Positions 15,789-24,243 of a stretch of 64,000 bases of DNA are shown here, one piece after another. Position 1 is the stretch's first letter; each line of letters begins with the position of its first letter. The notes beneath the pieces are model-generated. The model made no database searches and was not told the DNA's origin. It saw nothing but the letters and a program-made list of their open reading frames with translations. The DNA is from Sulfitobacter sabulilitoris (GTDB taxonomy: Bacteria; Pseudomonadota; Alphaproteobacteria; Rhodobacterales; Rhodobacteraceae). The stretch is from positions 607,415 to 671,414 of the forward strand of contig NZ_VANS01000001.1 of assembly GCF_005887615.1 (NCBI RefSeq), given 5' to 3'. The translations under genes were made by a program, and so were the position numbers.

Positions 15789-16574
15789 ATGGCATACGAG
15801 ATTTCCCTTTCCGGCAAGACCGCCGTGATCACCGGTTCGAATTCGGGCATCGGCCTCGGGATGGCCTGGGCGCTGGCACGGGCGGGCGCGGATGTGGTGC
15901 TGAATTCATTCACGGATGACAAGGCCGATCACGCGCTGGCCACGGAAATCGCGCTCGAGACCGGTGTGGCGGCCCGCTATATCCAGGCCGATATGTCCAA
16001 GGGCGATCAGTGCCGCGCGCTGATCGAAGAGGCGGGCAGCTGCGATATCCTGGTCAACAATGCCGGCATCCAGCATGTCGCGCCGATCCCGGAGTTCCCG
16101 AGCGAGAAATGGGACGCGATCATCGCGATCAACCTGACGTCGGCCTTTCACACCACTGCCGTCGCCCTGCCGATGATGCGCAAGGCCGGTTGGGGCCGGG
16201 TGATCAACATCTCGAGCGCGCACGGCCTGACCGCGTCGCCCTTCAAGGCGGCCTATATCGCCGCCAAGCACGGTATCGTCGGCCTGACCAAGACCACGGC
16301 GCTCGAGACCGCGCAGGAGCCCATCACCGCCAATGCGATCTGCCCCGGCTACGTGCTGACGCCGATCGTGGAAAAGCAGATCCCCGACACGATGAAGGAA
16401 TACGACATGAGTCGGGAAGATGTGATCGAAAAGGTCATGCTGACCCGCCAGCCGTCAAAGGAATTCGCCACGGTCGAGCAGTTGGGCGGCACGGCGACTT
16501 TCCTGTGCTCGGATGCGGCGGCGCAGATCACCGGCACCACGATCAGCGTGGATGGCGGGTGGACCGCGCTTTGA
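15789..16574 (+). CDS. bdhA: 3-hydroxybutyrate dehydrogenase (SDR family)
   Basis: A 261-residue cytoplasmic short-chain dehydrogenase that interconverts (R)-3-hydroxybutyrate and acetoacetate with NAD. The nucleotide loop is TGSNSGIGLG (residues 15-24), NNAG is at 90-93, and the catalytic Ser143, Tyr156 and Lys160 lie in ISSAHGLTASPFKAAYIAAK. The segments GIQHVAPIPEFP and VLTPIVEKQIPD are characteristic of bacterial HBDH rather than of generic SDRs. The length is standard. It is followed after 55 bases by the patatin gene on the same strand, a combination that suits degradation of poly-3-hydroxybutyrate. Confidence 0.93.
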   Translation: MAYEISLSGKTAVITGSNSGIGLGMAWALARAGADVVLNSFTDDKADHALATEIALETGVAARYIQADMSKGDQCRALIEEAGSCDILVNNAGIQHVAPIPEFPSEKWDAIIAINLTSAFHTTAVALPMMRKAGWGRVINISSAHGLTASPFKAAYIAAKHGIVGLTKTTALETAQEPITANAICPGYVLTPIVEKQIPDTMKEYDMSREDVIEKVMLTRQPSKEFATVEQLGGTATFLCSDAAAQITGTTISVDGGWTAL

Positions 16575-16582
16575 CCTTTCAA

Positions 16583-16615
16583 GCCTCCGGCGGGGATATT
16601 TGGAAACAAGAGAAG
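16583..16615 (+). repeat. Dispersed GC-rich intergenic repeat, copy 1
   Basis: A 33-base element starting GCCTCCGGCGGGGATATTTG and ending AGAGAAG. A second copy at 46232-46264 matches it at 25 of 33 positions by direct comparison, and a more distant one lies at 42889-42928. It sits between the dehydrogenase stop and the patatin ribosome site. I associate such elements with Rhodobacteraceae genomes, but this was not searched. Confidence 0.6.
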
Positions 16616-16629
16616 CTGGAGAGACAGGT

Positions 16630-17661
16630 ATGGCGGTGAAGCGCATCAATCTGGCCTTGCAGGGCGGGGGCGCGCATGGCGCCTTTACCTGGGGGGTGCT
16701 GGACCGTCTTCTCGAGGATGAGGAGATCGAGATCGCCGCGATCTCGGGCACCAGCGCGGGGGCGCTGAACGGTGCGGCGCTCAAGGCCGGGATGATCACG
16801 GGCGGGCGCGAGGGCGCGCGCGAGAACCTCGCGTGGCTTTGGGGCAAGGTGACCGGTCTTGCGGATATGCGGCTGGCCAGTTGGATGGCGCCATTTGGCG
16901 TGGCCGCCGTCAGCCGCGCCATCGAATATTCCGTGCCCTTCGCCGCGGGAGAGACCTGGAGCCGCTTCGTCTCGCCCTATGCCTACGGGCCGCTGTATCG
17001 CAATCCGCTGGAAGATGTCGTGCGCCGGTTCGATTACGACCGGGTCTGCGCCGACACGGGCCCCGAGCTGTTCATCTGCGCCACCCGTGTGCGCACCGGC
17101 AAGATCAAGATCTTCAAGGGCAAGGACATCACGACCCAGTCGATCCTGGCCTCGGCCTGTCTGCCGACGATGTTTCAGGGCGTCGAGATTTTCGACGAGG
17201 ACACCGGCCGGGTAGAAACCTATTGGGACGGGGGATATACCGGCAATCCGGCGCTGTTTCCCCTGTTCGGGGGCGGCCGGCCGTCGGATATCCTGGTGGT
17301 GAACATCAACCCGCTGGAGCGCGAGCAGATGCCGTTGAGCCCGCAGGAGATCAGCAACCGCGTCAACGAGATCAGTTTCAATTCGTCGCTGCTGCGTGAA
17401 TTGCGGGCGATCGATTTCGTGCAGCGTCTGCTGCGCGAGGGCAAGATCGAACAGGGGTCCATGGCGCAGGTCTTTGTGCATATGATCGCGGATGACGCGC
17501 TGATGAATTCGCTGTCGGTGGCGACCAAGATGGTGCCCAACGGCGGCGTGGTGCAGGCCCTGATGCGGGCCGGCCACGCGGCGGCGGACCGGTTCCTGGA
17601 GCACCACAAATCCGACCTGAACCAACGTAGCACGGTCGATCTGGTAGAGATGTTTCAGTGA
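16630..17661 (+). CDS. Patatin-like phospholipase/acyl hydrolase
   Basis: A 343-residue enzyme with a Ser-Asp catalytic dyad. The oxyanion hole is QGGGAHGAFTWG (residues 11-22), the nucleophile is Ser42 in GTSAG, and the aspartate is Asp200 in WDGGYTGNP. Patatins hydrolyse acyl esters of lipids; some bacterial ones act on storage polymers. The start at 16630 has GGAGAGAC upstream, and a longer frame reading back into the dehydrogenase is not supported. Its position directly behind bdhA suggests a role in polyhydroxybutyrate or lipid turnover, which is inference. No signal peptide is visible. Confidence 0.9.
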   Translation: MAVKRINLALQGGGAHGAFTWGVLDRLLEDEEIEIAAISGTSAGALNGAALKAGMITGGREGARENLAWLWGKVTGLADMRLASWMAPFGVAAVSRAIEYSVPFAAGETWSRFVSPYAYGPLYRNPLEDVVRRFDYDRVCADTGPELFICATRVRTGKIKIFKGKDITTQSILASACLPTMFQGVEIFDEDTGRVETYWDGGYTGNPALFPLFGGGRPSDILVVNINPLEREQMPLSPQEISNRVNEISFNSSLLRELRAIDFVQRLLREGKIEQGSMAQVFVHMIADDALMNSLSVATKMVPNGGVVQALMRAGHAAADRFLEHHKSDLNQRSTVDLVEMFQ

Positions 17662-17671
17662 ATTCCACAGC

Positions 17672-18418
17672 TTAGAGGTCGGTCAATGCCTCGGTGCGGT
17701 CGCTTTCCGCGTCGGCTGGCCGACTGGGGTCGCGCGCATTTGGATAGACAAGGCCCGCGGAGATCACCAGCTTGGCCGCATCCTCGACCGACATGTCGAG
17801 GATGATCACATCCGCCTCGGGGCAGAACAGCAGAAAGCCGGAGGTCGGGTTGGGCGTGGTGGGCAGGAACACGCTGACCATCGGCTCGCCGTTGTTGCCG
17901 CGTTTGCCGATCTCGCCCTTCGTGCTGGTCGAGATGAAGCCGAGCGCCCAGATGCCCCGGCGCGGATATTCGATCAGGCAGGCGGTCTCGAAGGATCTTT
18001 CCGACTGGGCGAAGACCGTCTCGGAGATCTGCTTGATCCCGGAATAGATCGTGCGCACAACCGGCGTGCGTTCCACCAGACCTTCGGCAAAGCGGATGAA
18101 CGAGCGCCCGATGATCCCCTTGGCCATCCAGCCGATGATGATGGTGAAGACCAGAAAGATGATGACGCCAAAGCCGCGCACGTTGATCTGCATCGACGGG
18201 TCCAGCCCCAGCAGATCCTGGATCAGCCGGTCGGGATGGTAGGCCCGCGGCACCCACGGCAGCACGAGGCCGTCGATCCAGCCCACCACCGACCAGATCA
18301 GCCAGATCGTCAGCCCGACGGGCGCGATCACCACGAGGCCCGTCAGGAAAGACGCCCGGAACCGGCCCAGAAGGCTGCGGCGGGTGCTGGGGATATCTTG
18401 GTCGAAAGGCGTGTTCAT
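17672..18418 (-). CDS. DUF502 family inner-membrane protein
   Basis: A 248-residue protein with two strong membrane segments (about residues 22-45, ASFLTGLVVIAPVGLTIWLI, and 84-104, FGVIIFLVFTIIIGWMAKGI) joined by a short loop, then a soluble C-terminal domain (VVRTIYSGIKQISETVFAQS ... SVFLPTTPNPTSGFLLF). This is the standard DUF502 architecture; the family has no agreed function. It converges with the patatin gene. The acidic Ser/Asp-rich tail (PADAESDRTEALTDL) is variable in the family. It reads in the same direction as psuG, which lies 99 bases upstream. Confidence 0.9.
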   Translation of the reverse strand: MNTPFDQDIPSTRRSLLGRFRASFLTGLVVIAPVGLTIWLIWSVVGWIDGLVLPWVPRAYHPDRLIQDLLGLDPSMQINVRGFGVIIFLVFTIIIGWMAKGIIGRSFIRFAEGLVERTPVVRTIYSGIKQISETVFAQSERSFETACLIEYPRRGIWALGFISTSTKGEIGKRGNNGEPMVSVFLPTTPNPTSGFLLFCPEADVIILDMSVEDAAKLVISAGLVYPNARDPSRPADAESDRTEALTDL

Positions 18419-18517
18419 GACAGTCCGGCCCGGGCGAAAAGAGGTTCACCCGTAAATATGTGGTTTGCGAATGTACTACAATGGCTTGGAGGCCTTGGCA
18501 GGTCCCAAACGCATCAA

Positions 18518-19438
18518 TCAGCGGGGCAGACTGCCCAAGACTTGCGCAATTTCGGCCCCGAGGCGGGCATTGTTGCGCACCAGCGCGATATTCGCCGTCA
18601 GCGACGTGCCTTGCGTCAGCTCGAAGATGCGTTGCAGCAGGTAGGGCGTGACCGCTTTTCCCTTGATCCCGTGCGCGGCCGCATCGGCGGTCGCCTGCGC
18701 GATGATCGGCGCCAGTGTGGCGGCGGGGATTTCATCGGCCTGCGGGATCGGATTGGCCACGAGTTGCCCGCCCGGCACCCCCAGCGCGCCGCGCAACCGG
18801 TGGGCGCGCGCGATGCTGTCCGCGTCGTCCATCCGCAGCGGCGCCTTCAGCCGCGACGTCGCGCTCCAGAATGCCGGAAAGCTGTCTTGTCCGTAGGCGA
18901 TCACCGGCACGCCCTGCGTCTCGAGCACCTCGAGGGTCTTTTCCACGTCGAGGATCGCCTTGGCCCCGGCGGCGACTACGGTCACGGGCGTCTGCGCCAG
19001 TTCCATCAGGTCCGCGGAGATGTCAAAGCTGTCCTCCGCGCCACGGTGCACGCCGCCGATGCCGCCCGTGGCGAACACCTCGATCCCGGCAAGATGCGCG
19101 GCGATCATCGTGGCCGCGACCGTGGTGGCCCCGGTGCCGCCGGTGGCGATGCAGGCGGCCATATCCGCCCGGCTCAGCTTGGCCACGCCGCGCGCCTGCG
19201 CCAGCGTGCTCAACTGCGTGTCGTCCAACCCGATGTGCAGGCGGCCGTCCAGCACCGCGATGGTCGCCGGCACGGCACCGCCGTCGCGGACCTCCGCCTC
19301 GACCTGGCGCGCGACCTCAAGGTTCTGCGGATAGGGCATGCCGTGGGTGATGATGGTACTCTCGAGCGCCACGACGGGCTGGCCCAGATCGCGCGCGCGG
19401 CGCAGTTCGGCGGAAAAGATCATGTCGAGCGTGGTCAT
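18518..19438 (-). CDS. psuG: Pseudouridine-5'-phosphate glycosidase
   Basis: A 306-residue cytoplasmic enzyme that splits pseudouridine 5'-phosphate to uracil and ribose 5-phosphate. The family signatures VALESTIITHGMPYPQN (residues 23-39) and VFATGGIGGVHRGAEDSFDI near residue 127 are clear, as is PVIAYGQDSFPAFW. Its ATG overlaps the stop of the pseudouridine kinase gene as ATGA, so the two steps of pseudouridine breakdown are translationally coupled. In some bacteria the two activities are fused; here they are separate. Length is usual. Confidence 0.95.
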   Translation of the reverse strand: MTTLDMIFSAELRRARDLGQPVVALESTIITHGMPYPQNLEVARQVEAEVRDGGAVPATIAVLDGRLHIGLDDTQLSTLAQARGVAKLSRADMAACIATGGTGATTVAATMIAAHLAGIEVFATGGIGGVHRGAEDSFDISADLMELAQTPVTVVAAGAKAILDVEKTLEVLETQGVPVIAYGQDSFPAFWSATSRLKAPLRMDDADSIARAHRLRGALGVPGGQLVANPIPQADEIPAATLAPIIAQATADAAAHGIKGKAVTPYLLQRIFELTQGTSLTANIALVRNNARLGAEIAQVLGSLPR

Positions 19439-20364
19439 AGGGCGGTTTCTCCGGAGACATAGACGGCGGCGGCGCGCAACGCCCGGGCCAGCGCCGCCTC
19501 GGGATCCGCACCGCCGGTTTCGGCGGCGATATGCGCGGCCATGAACGTATCGCCCGCGCCGGTGACACGGGTGACAAGCACCTGCGGCGGGGTTTGGGTC
19601 AGAAACCCGTCGGGTCGTCCTTCGGTGGCGTCACCGCCGCCGTCGGTGACCAGAACGCGGGCCGCACCGCGCGCGATCAGCCCTTCGGCGGCGGCGCGCG
19701 ACGTCTCGAAATGGCTTTGGCACAGCAACCCGGCTTCCTCGAGGTTCACGTAGAGCGTTCCGCGTGCGGTCTGCAGGAACGGCCCGAGCCGTTCCGCCTT
19801 GCCGGGTGACGCCGGGGCAACGCGCAGATCGGCCTGCGCCAGCAGCGCGTCGTGGGCGATCTCGCTCAGCAACTCCAGCGTGAGGTTGCCATCGAGCGCG
19901 ACCGGCCCGGTGTAAGGCGCATCGGCGGTCGCAAGGCGCCCATCGGACAGCGGGCCGAGAATCTTGGCGCCCGCCGCCTCGAGGGAATGGGCATCGGCGA
20001 TCGCCGCAATGAGCCCGTTGGCCCCTTCGACCGCCATGTAGCGGTCGGTCGGCAGATCGTCAGAGCGGTAGATCGTCGAGGTGATCATGCCCCGCGCGGC
20101 GCAGGCGGCGACAAGGTCGTTGCCTTCGGCGTCGCGGCCCACCGCGCTGAGCAAGGCAGGCGTCAGCCCGAAGCGCACGAGCGTATTGGCGATGTTCATC
20201 GCCACGCCGCCGGGCAGGCGGGTGATCCGCCCCGGCACATCCGATCCGTGCCGCATCACGCTGGCCGACCGGCCGATCACGTCCCACAGAACGGACCCGA
20301 TGCACAGGATGTCGGCGGTTTCGCGGTCCGGCAGGGGGCTATTTTTGTCGGGCGTCTGGGTCAT
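19435..20364 (-). CDS. psuK: Pseudouridine kinase (PfkB family)
   Basis: A 309-residue carbohydrate kinase. The N-terminal PfkB segment is DILCIGSVLWDVIGRS with LPGGVAMNIANTLVRFGL, and the C-terminal signature with the catalytic aspartate is VTGAGDTFMAAH. Family knowledge plus the overlapping psuG gene make pseudouridine phosphorylation the likely reaction; adjacent psuK-psuG pairs are well known. The start at 20364 was chosen over an upstream one because the product then begins MTQTPDKNSPLPDRETADIL and AAGGCGGGGC precedes it. It is the first gene of the operon. Confidence 0.92.
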   Translation of the reverse strand: MTQTPDKNSPLPDRETADILCIGSVLWDVIGRSASVMRHGSDVPGRITRLPGGVAMNIANTLVRFGLTPALLSAVGRDAEGNDLVAACAARGMITSTIYRSDDLPTDRYMAVEGANGLIAAIADAHSLEAAGAKILGPLSDGRLATADAPYTGPVALDGNLTLELLSEIAHDALLAQADLRVAPASPGKAERLGPFLQTARGTLYVNLEEAGLLCQSHFETSRAAAEGLIARGAARVLVTDGGGDATEGRPDGFLTQTPPQVLVTRVTGAGDTFMAAHIAAETGGADPEAALARALRAAAVYVSGETAL

Positions 20365-20429
20365 GCCCCGCCTTGTGACGATGAACCGCGCCCGGATCAA
20401 GACCTGCTATCGGCTTTGTACCGCGTGGA

Positions 20430-21248
20430 TCACCGCGAGGATGGCACCGCAAAGGTCAGCGCGGCCCAGAGCGTTTCCCAAACGGGGCCTTCGGCGGCGG
20501 CGCCCGCATCGGGGGCCGGGCGCAAGACCACGGCGTCAAACAGGTAGTCATGCCCCGGCGCGACCGCGATCGTCGCCTCGCCGCGGGCATCGGTGCGGGT
20601 GGTGGTGATGGTGACGCTGTCGTCGGGCGCACGGTCGAACACCTCGATCTGCGCATCGGCACGCGGCGCCCCCTCGTACGTGAGCGCGACGCGCATCTGG
20701 CCGTCGAACCCGGGCGTATACGGGTTGGTCAGCGCCACGAACTCCGTCTCGAGCCCGAATGCCCGGTCTTGCCCCGCGCCAGCGCCCACCGCCACCAACG
20801 TCTTGACGTGCCGGGTGTAGCGTTCGGTGAATTTTTCCTTGCTGTAGCCCGCGGCCTCGTGGTCGGCCACGGCATCGGGAAAGTCCTTGTGCGCGGCAAA
20901 ATCCACGAACTTGTCCCATTCGGTATATGTCACGATCGAAGGCGTCGCCTCGTAAACCGCGATGGCCAGGCCTTCGCCCGGAAGCCCCATCCGCAGCGCG
21001 GGTTGATCGCCCAGGCGGCCCGGCACCGGGCCCATCAGATCGCCGATGGCAATGTCGAACCGGGTGAACCGATTGGGGAAATAGGCAAGCGAAATTCCTT
21101 CGAATTCCTGACCGTTGCGCAGGTTTGCGATGACCGGCGCGCCGATATCGACTTGATACTTCTCCGGATCGAGCCAAAACTCATGGGCAGTGGCGAGCGT
21201 GGCAGTGAATGTCAGGGCGGTAACGAGTGCAAAGCGGGTAAACGACAT
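20430..21248 (-). CDS. DUF4198-domain periplasmic protein
   Basis: A 272-residue exported protein. The signal peptide is MSFTRFALVTALTFTATLATA, cut before HEFWLDPEKYQVDIG, the usual opening of DUF4198 proteins. These beta-rich proteins are often found with nickel or cobalt uptake and with HupE/UreJ proteins, which fits the divergent neighbour. The chosen ATG at 21248 overlaps the neighbour's ATG inside one CATG. An alternative ATG at 21263 would lengthen the protein by five residues. No good ribosome site is visible for either. Confidence 0.82.
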   Translation of the reverse strand: MSFTRFALVTALTFTATLATAHEFWLDPEKYQVDIGAPVIANLRNGQEFEGISLAYFPNRFTRFDIAIGDLMGPVPGRLGDQPALRMGLPGEGLAIAVYEATPSIVTYTEWDKFVDFAAHKDFPDAVADHEAAGYSKEKFTERYTRHVKTLVAVGAGAGQDRAFGLETEFVALTNPYTPGFDGQMRVALTYEGAPRADAQIEVFDRAPDDSVTITTTRTDARGEATIAVAPGHDYLFDAVVLRPAPDAGAAAEGPVWETLWAALTFAVPSSR

Positions 21249-22395
21249 GGAACAAACTTTCATCAGGGCGCGGTTGAGACTGGCTTGCGCTGCGGTATTG
21301 TCAACACTGGCGCTGTTGCTTTCGATCACAAACGCGCAAGCGCACGAGGTTCTGCCCACGATTGCGGATCTGACCGTCGAAGACACGGGCGATGTGACGC
21401 TGGAGTTTCGCGTGAACCTCGAGGCCCTGCTGTCGGGCATCGATCTGGACGAAATCGAGGACACCAACGCCGCCGAAGGTGCGGCGGACTACGACGCGCT
21501 GCGGGCGCTGTCCGCCGATGGGATCGCTACGCGCGCGCCCTCGCTGGTCGCGCGGTGGTCCGGGCATCCATTGCTGAGCGCCGGCGATGCCGCGCTGCCG
21601 CTGGCGATCGACGGGGTCGAGGTGCCGCAGGAAGTGGACCCGGAACTGCCGCGCATCGCCAGCCTGCGCCTGCGCGCCGCGCTGCCCCCCGGCGCACCCG
21701 GCGTCACGGTGCACTGGCCCGACGGCGCGGGCGCGCTGGTGCTGCGCCAGCAAGGGGTGGAGGAGCCGTTTACCGGATACCTCGAGGGCGGGCAGTCAAG
21801 CCCCGAGATCGCCGTCGGCGGCGGCGGCGCGCAGGGCGCAGGCCAGGCCCTTGTCGGTTACATTCCGGTAGGCTTCGATCATATCCTGCCCAAGGGGCTG
21901 GACCATATTCTCTTCGTGCTCGGCTTGTTCTTTCTCTCCACCCATCTGCGCCCGCTGGTGTGGCAGGTCAGCGCCTTCACGCTGGCGCATACGGTCACGC
22001 TGGCGCTCGGGGCGTTTGGGCTGGTCAATGTGCCGGGCAGCATTGTCGAGCCGCTGATCGCCGCCTCGATCGTCTTTGTCGCGGTGGAAAACATCTTTGC
22101 CCGCGGTCTGAACCCCTGGCGGCCCCTGGTGATCTTCGGTTTCGGGCTGCTGCACGGTCTGGGCTTTGCCTCGGTGCTGGCGGAGTTCGGATTGCCCGCG
22201 GGGCAGTTCATTCCGGCGCTGATCGGTTTCAATATCGGTGTCGAACTGGGTCAGTTGACCGTGATCGCGATTGCATTCGTCATCGTCGGATGGGCCATGC
22301 GCCGGGCGTGGTATCGCCGCGCGGTCGCCGTGCCCGCGTCCTGCGCGATTGCCGCCGTGGGCGCCTATTGGTTCGTCGAACGGGTGTTTCTCTAA
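21247..22395 (+). CDS. HupE/UreJ-family membrane protein
   Basis: About 382 residues: a signal peptide (RLACAAVLSTLALLLSITNAQA), an exported domain of about 200 residues (HEVLPTIADLTVEDTGDVTL), then six or seven membrane segments with the HupE His motif GFDHILPKGLDHILFVLGL near residue 218. HupE/UreJ proteins are nickel permeases or accessory proteins in hydrogenase and urease clusters; this longer version with an N-terminal exported domain is common outside such clusters and its role is not settled. The ATG at 21247 overlaps the divergent gene's start codon. An in-frame TTG at 21274 with AGGGCG upstream is an alternative that still keeps the signal peptide. Confidence 0.83.
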   Translation: MEQTFIRARLRLACAAVLSTLALLLSITNAQAHEVLPTIADLTVEDTGDVTLEFRVNLEALLSGIDLDEIEDTNAAEGAADYDALRALSADGIATRAPSLVARWSGHPLLSAGDAALPLAIDGVEVPQEVDPELPRIASLRLRAALPPGAPGVTVHWPDGAGALVLRQQGVEEPFTGYLEGGQSSPEIAVGGGGAQGAGQALVGYIPVGFDHILPKGLDHILFVLGLFFLSTHLRPLVWQVSAFTLAHTVTLALGAFGLVNVPGSIVEPLIAASIVFVAVENIFARGLNPWRPLVIFGFGLLHGLGFASVLAEFGLPAGQFIPALIGFNIGVELGQLTVIAIAFVIVGWAMRRAWYRRAVAVPASCAIAAVGAYWFVERVFL

Positions 22396-22432
22396 TGGAT
22401 CGAGGCCGGGGGTTGCCCGGCCTCGGCGCGTT

Positions 22433-23071
22433 TCACGCCATGGCCGCCGTCAGCGCGGCCAGCGCCGCGACGGGATCCTCGTGGCGCCAGATTTCGTCGC
22501 CGATGCCGAAGAAATCGGTATAGGGCGTGAGGGTGCGGATCATCGCTTCGTCCAGCGCGCCTTCGGCGACGACCGGCACCTCGATCACCTCGGACCACCA
22601 TTGAAACAGATCCAGTTCGGCAAAGCTGCCGTCGCCCAGGGCCGATGACTGCACCGGGCCGAAGCTGACGTAATCGGCGCCCGCCTCTCCCGCGGCCATG
22701 CCGTCGTGCCGCGAGGTGCCGCAAAAACTGCCGACAATCGCATCCTCGCCAAGCGCCTTGCGGGTGTCGCGCACCGACCGCGCCGCATCCGACAGATGCA
22801 CGCCGTCAAGGCCCAGCCGGTCCGCCAGCAAGGTGTGATCGCTGACCACCAGCGCGATATCGCGCGCGTGGGTCACTTCGCGCAGCGCATCGGCCGCGCG
22901 CGCGATCCGGTCCTCGTCGCGCGTGGCAAGGCTCAGCCTGACGCAGGCCACCGCCTGCGCATCGAGCACGCGGGCCAGCAAGTCGGGAAAGCGGCCGAGT
23001 TCGATCTCGGTCGGGGTGATGAGGTAGAGCTGCGGCTGCTCGGGGGCGTCCATCGTGTCTGGGGCGGCCAT
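22433..23071 (-). CDS. ThiE/TenI-like thiamine phosphate synthase family protein
   Basis: A 212-residue TIM-barrel protein. LYLITPTEIELGRFPDLLAR is the N-terminal strand-helix of the ThiE fold, DIALVVSDHTLLADRLGLDG-VHL matches the conserved (V/I)ND...GVHLG segment, and GADYVSFGPV matches the phosphate-binding GADYIGFGP. The usual QLRxK segment is replaced by CVRLSLA and the HPO4-binding asparagine-rich turn by VVSDH, so catalysis as ThiE is uncertain and it could be a TenI-like or unrelated barrel. No thi genes or TPP riboswitch (CTGAGA) are nearby. The start at 23071 has AAAGGACAG upstream. Confidence 0.75.
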   Translation of the reverse strand: MAAPDTMDAPEQPQLYLITPTEIELGRFPDLLARVLDAQAVACVRLSLATRDEDRIARAADALREVTHARDIALVVSDHTLLADRLGLDGVHLSDAARSVRDTRKALGEDAIVGSFCGTSRHDGMAAGEAGADYVSFGPVQSSALGDGSFAELDLFQWWSEVIEVPVVAEGALDEAMIRTLTPYTDFFGIGDEIWRHEDPVAALAALTAAMA

Positions 23072-23166
23072 GTGAAACTGTCCTTTGGTCCTGATCGGGG
23101 CAGCAGTATCGCACCTGCCACGGAAAGAAAACGAAATGTCGCTGCCGCGCCAATGCCGCGACAGGG

Positions 23167-24069
23167 TCAGCGCGTCCGTCGGGGCAGGGCGCGCCCGGTG
23201 GGCCAGACCTCCAGCACGCCGGCGCACAGCACCAGCGCACCGCCCGCGATTTCCACCGGGGTCAGGAGTTCGCCCGCGAACAGGGCGGCCGAGGCCGCGC
23301 CGACGAGAACTTCGGTCATGAGCAGAATGCCGACACGCGCCGGATCGAGCCGGACGGTCGCCCACATCAGGCCCGCCATCGACAGCCCCCACCAGACCCC
23401 GCCGGTCAGGACCGACAAGCCCAGCACCGGGCCGATGCGCGCGCCGGCGGACGTCGCGGGCCACGGCTCGAGCACGGGCGCAAGCAACACAGCGGCGACC
23501 AGCGCGCCCGCCGCAAAGACGAAGGCCGCCGCGACCGGTTCAAGCGACGATCGGGCGCGGATGCCCGTGGTGGCGACGGACCACAGGATGCCGGACGCCA
23601 GCGCCATCCATTCGCCCGGTCCGCGCGGCCACGGCAGCTCGCCCTCGGCGCCGAGCATCACGGCAAGCCCCGCAAGCCCGACCACGATGGCCACGCGGCG
23701 CAGGCGGGGGGTTGCCCACCCCATGACATAGCGCCCGATCAGCGTGCTCCAGACCGGGGTCAGGAAATAGAGCAGGATGATGATCGCAACGCGGCCATAG
23801 ACAAAGCCGATGGAATAAAGCGCGAACGCCGCGCCGCCAAGCGCGATGGAGCCGAGCGCCACGCGATTGGAGGCCGCGAGCCGATCCCGGCGCGCCAGCG
23901 CGAAGGGCAGCAACAGCACAACCGCCGCCGCCGTCACCGCGACCGTGCCCCAGGCCCCCGGCAGACCCATCGCGGCAAGCGACCGTACCGGCAGCCAGTA
24001 AAACCCCCAGAGCGCGCCGGTGCCGAGAACGATCAGGGTCGCGAGGGGAATGGAGCGGTGTTGGATCAT
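23167..24069 (-). CDS. EamA/DMT-superfamily permease
   Basis: A 300-residue inner-membrane protein with about ten hydrophobic segments arranged as two EamA repeats (LATLIVLGTGALWGFYWLPV ... and GEWMALASGILWSVATTGIR). This is the drug/metabolite transporter layout; members export amino acids, nucleosides or metabolites. The start at 24069 gives MIQHRSIPLATLIVLG. It lies 95 bases upstream of the ThiE-like gene on the same strand and diverges from the trmJ-like gene. No substrate can be assigned. Confidence 0.85.
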   Translation of the reverse strand: MIQHRSIPLATLIVLGTGALWGFYWLPVRSLAAMGLPGAWGTVAVTAAAVVLLLPFALARRDRLAASNRVALGSIALGGAAFALYSIGFVYGRVAIIILLYFLTPVWSTLIGRYVMGWATPRLRRVAIVVGLAGLAVMLGAEGELPWPRGPGEWMALASGILWSVATTGIRARSSLEPVAAAFVFAAGALVAAVLLAPVLEPWPATSAGARIGPVLGLSVLTGGVWWGLSMAGLMWATVRLDPARVGILLMTEVLVGAASAALFAGELLTPVEIAGGALVLCAGVLEVWPTGRALPRRTR

Positions 24070-24243
24070 GGGCACAGCCCTAGCGGACGGCGGCGGACCT
24101 GGCAAAGCGGAATCAGCCGCGCCACGCGGGGCCGGGCCGCTGGATGCCCGGACGGCGCGACACGCGTCGTGCGGGATGAATTGGCACACCGCAGGCGCGC
24201 GCGGTTTCTTGGCATTGCCGGATGACACCGCTATGAGGCGGGT

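Noticed and set aside
23072-23166. TPP riboswitch before the ThiE-like gene
   Set aside because: No CTGAGA or thi-box core is present in the leader.
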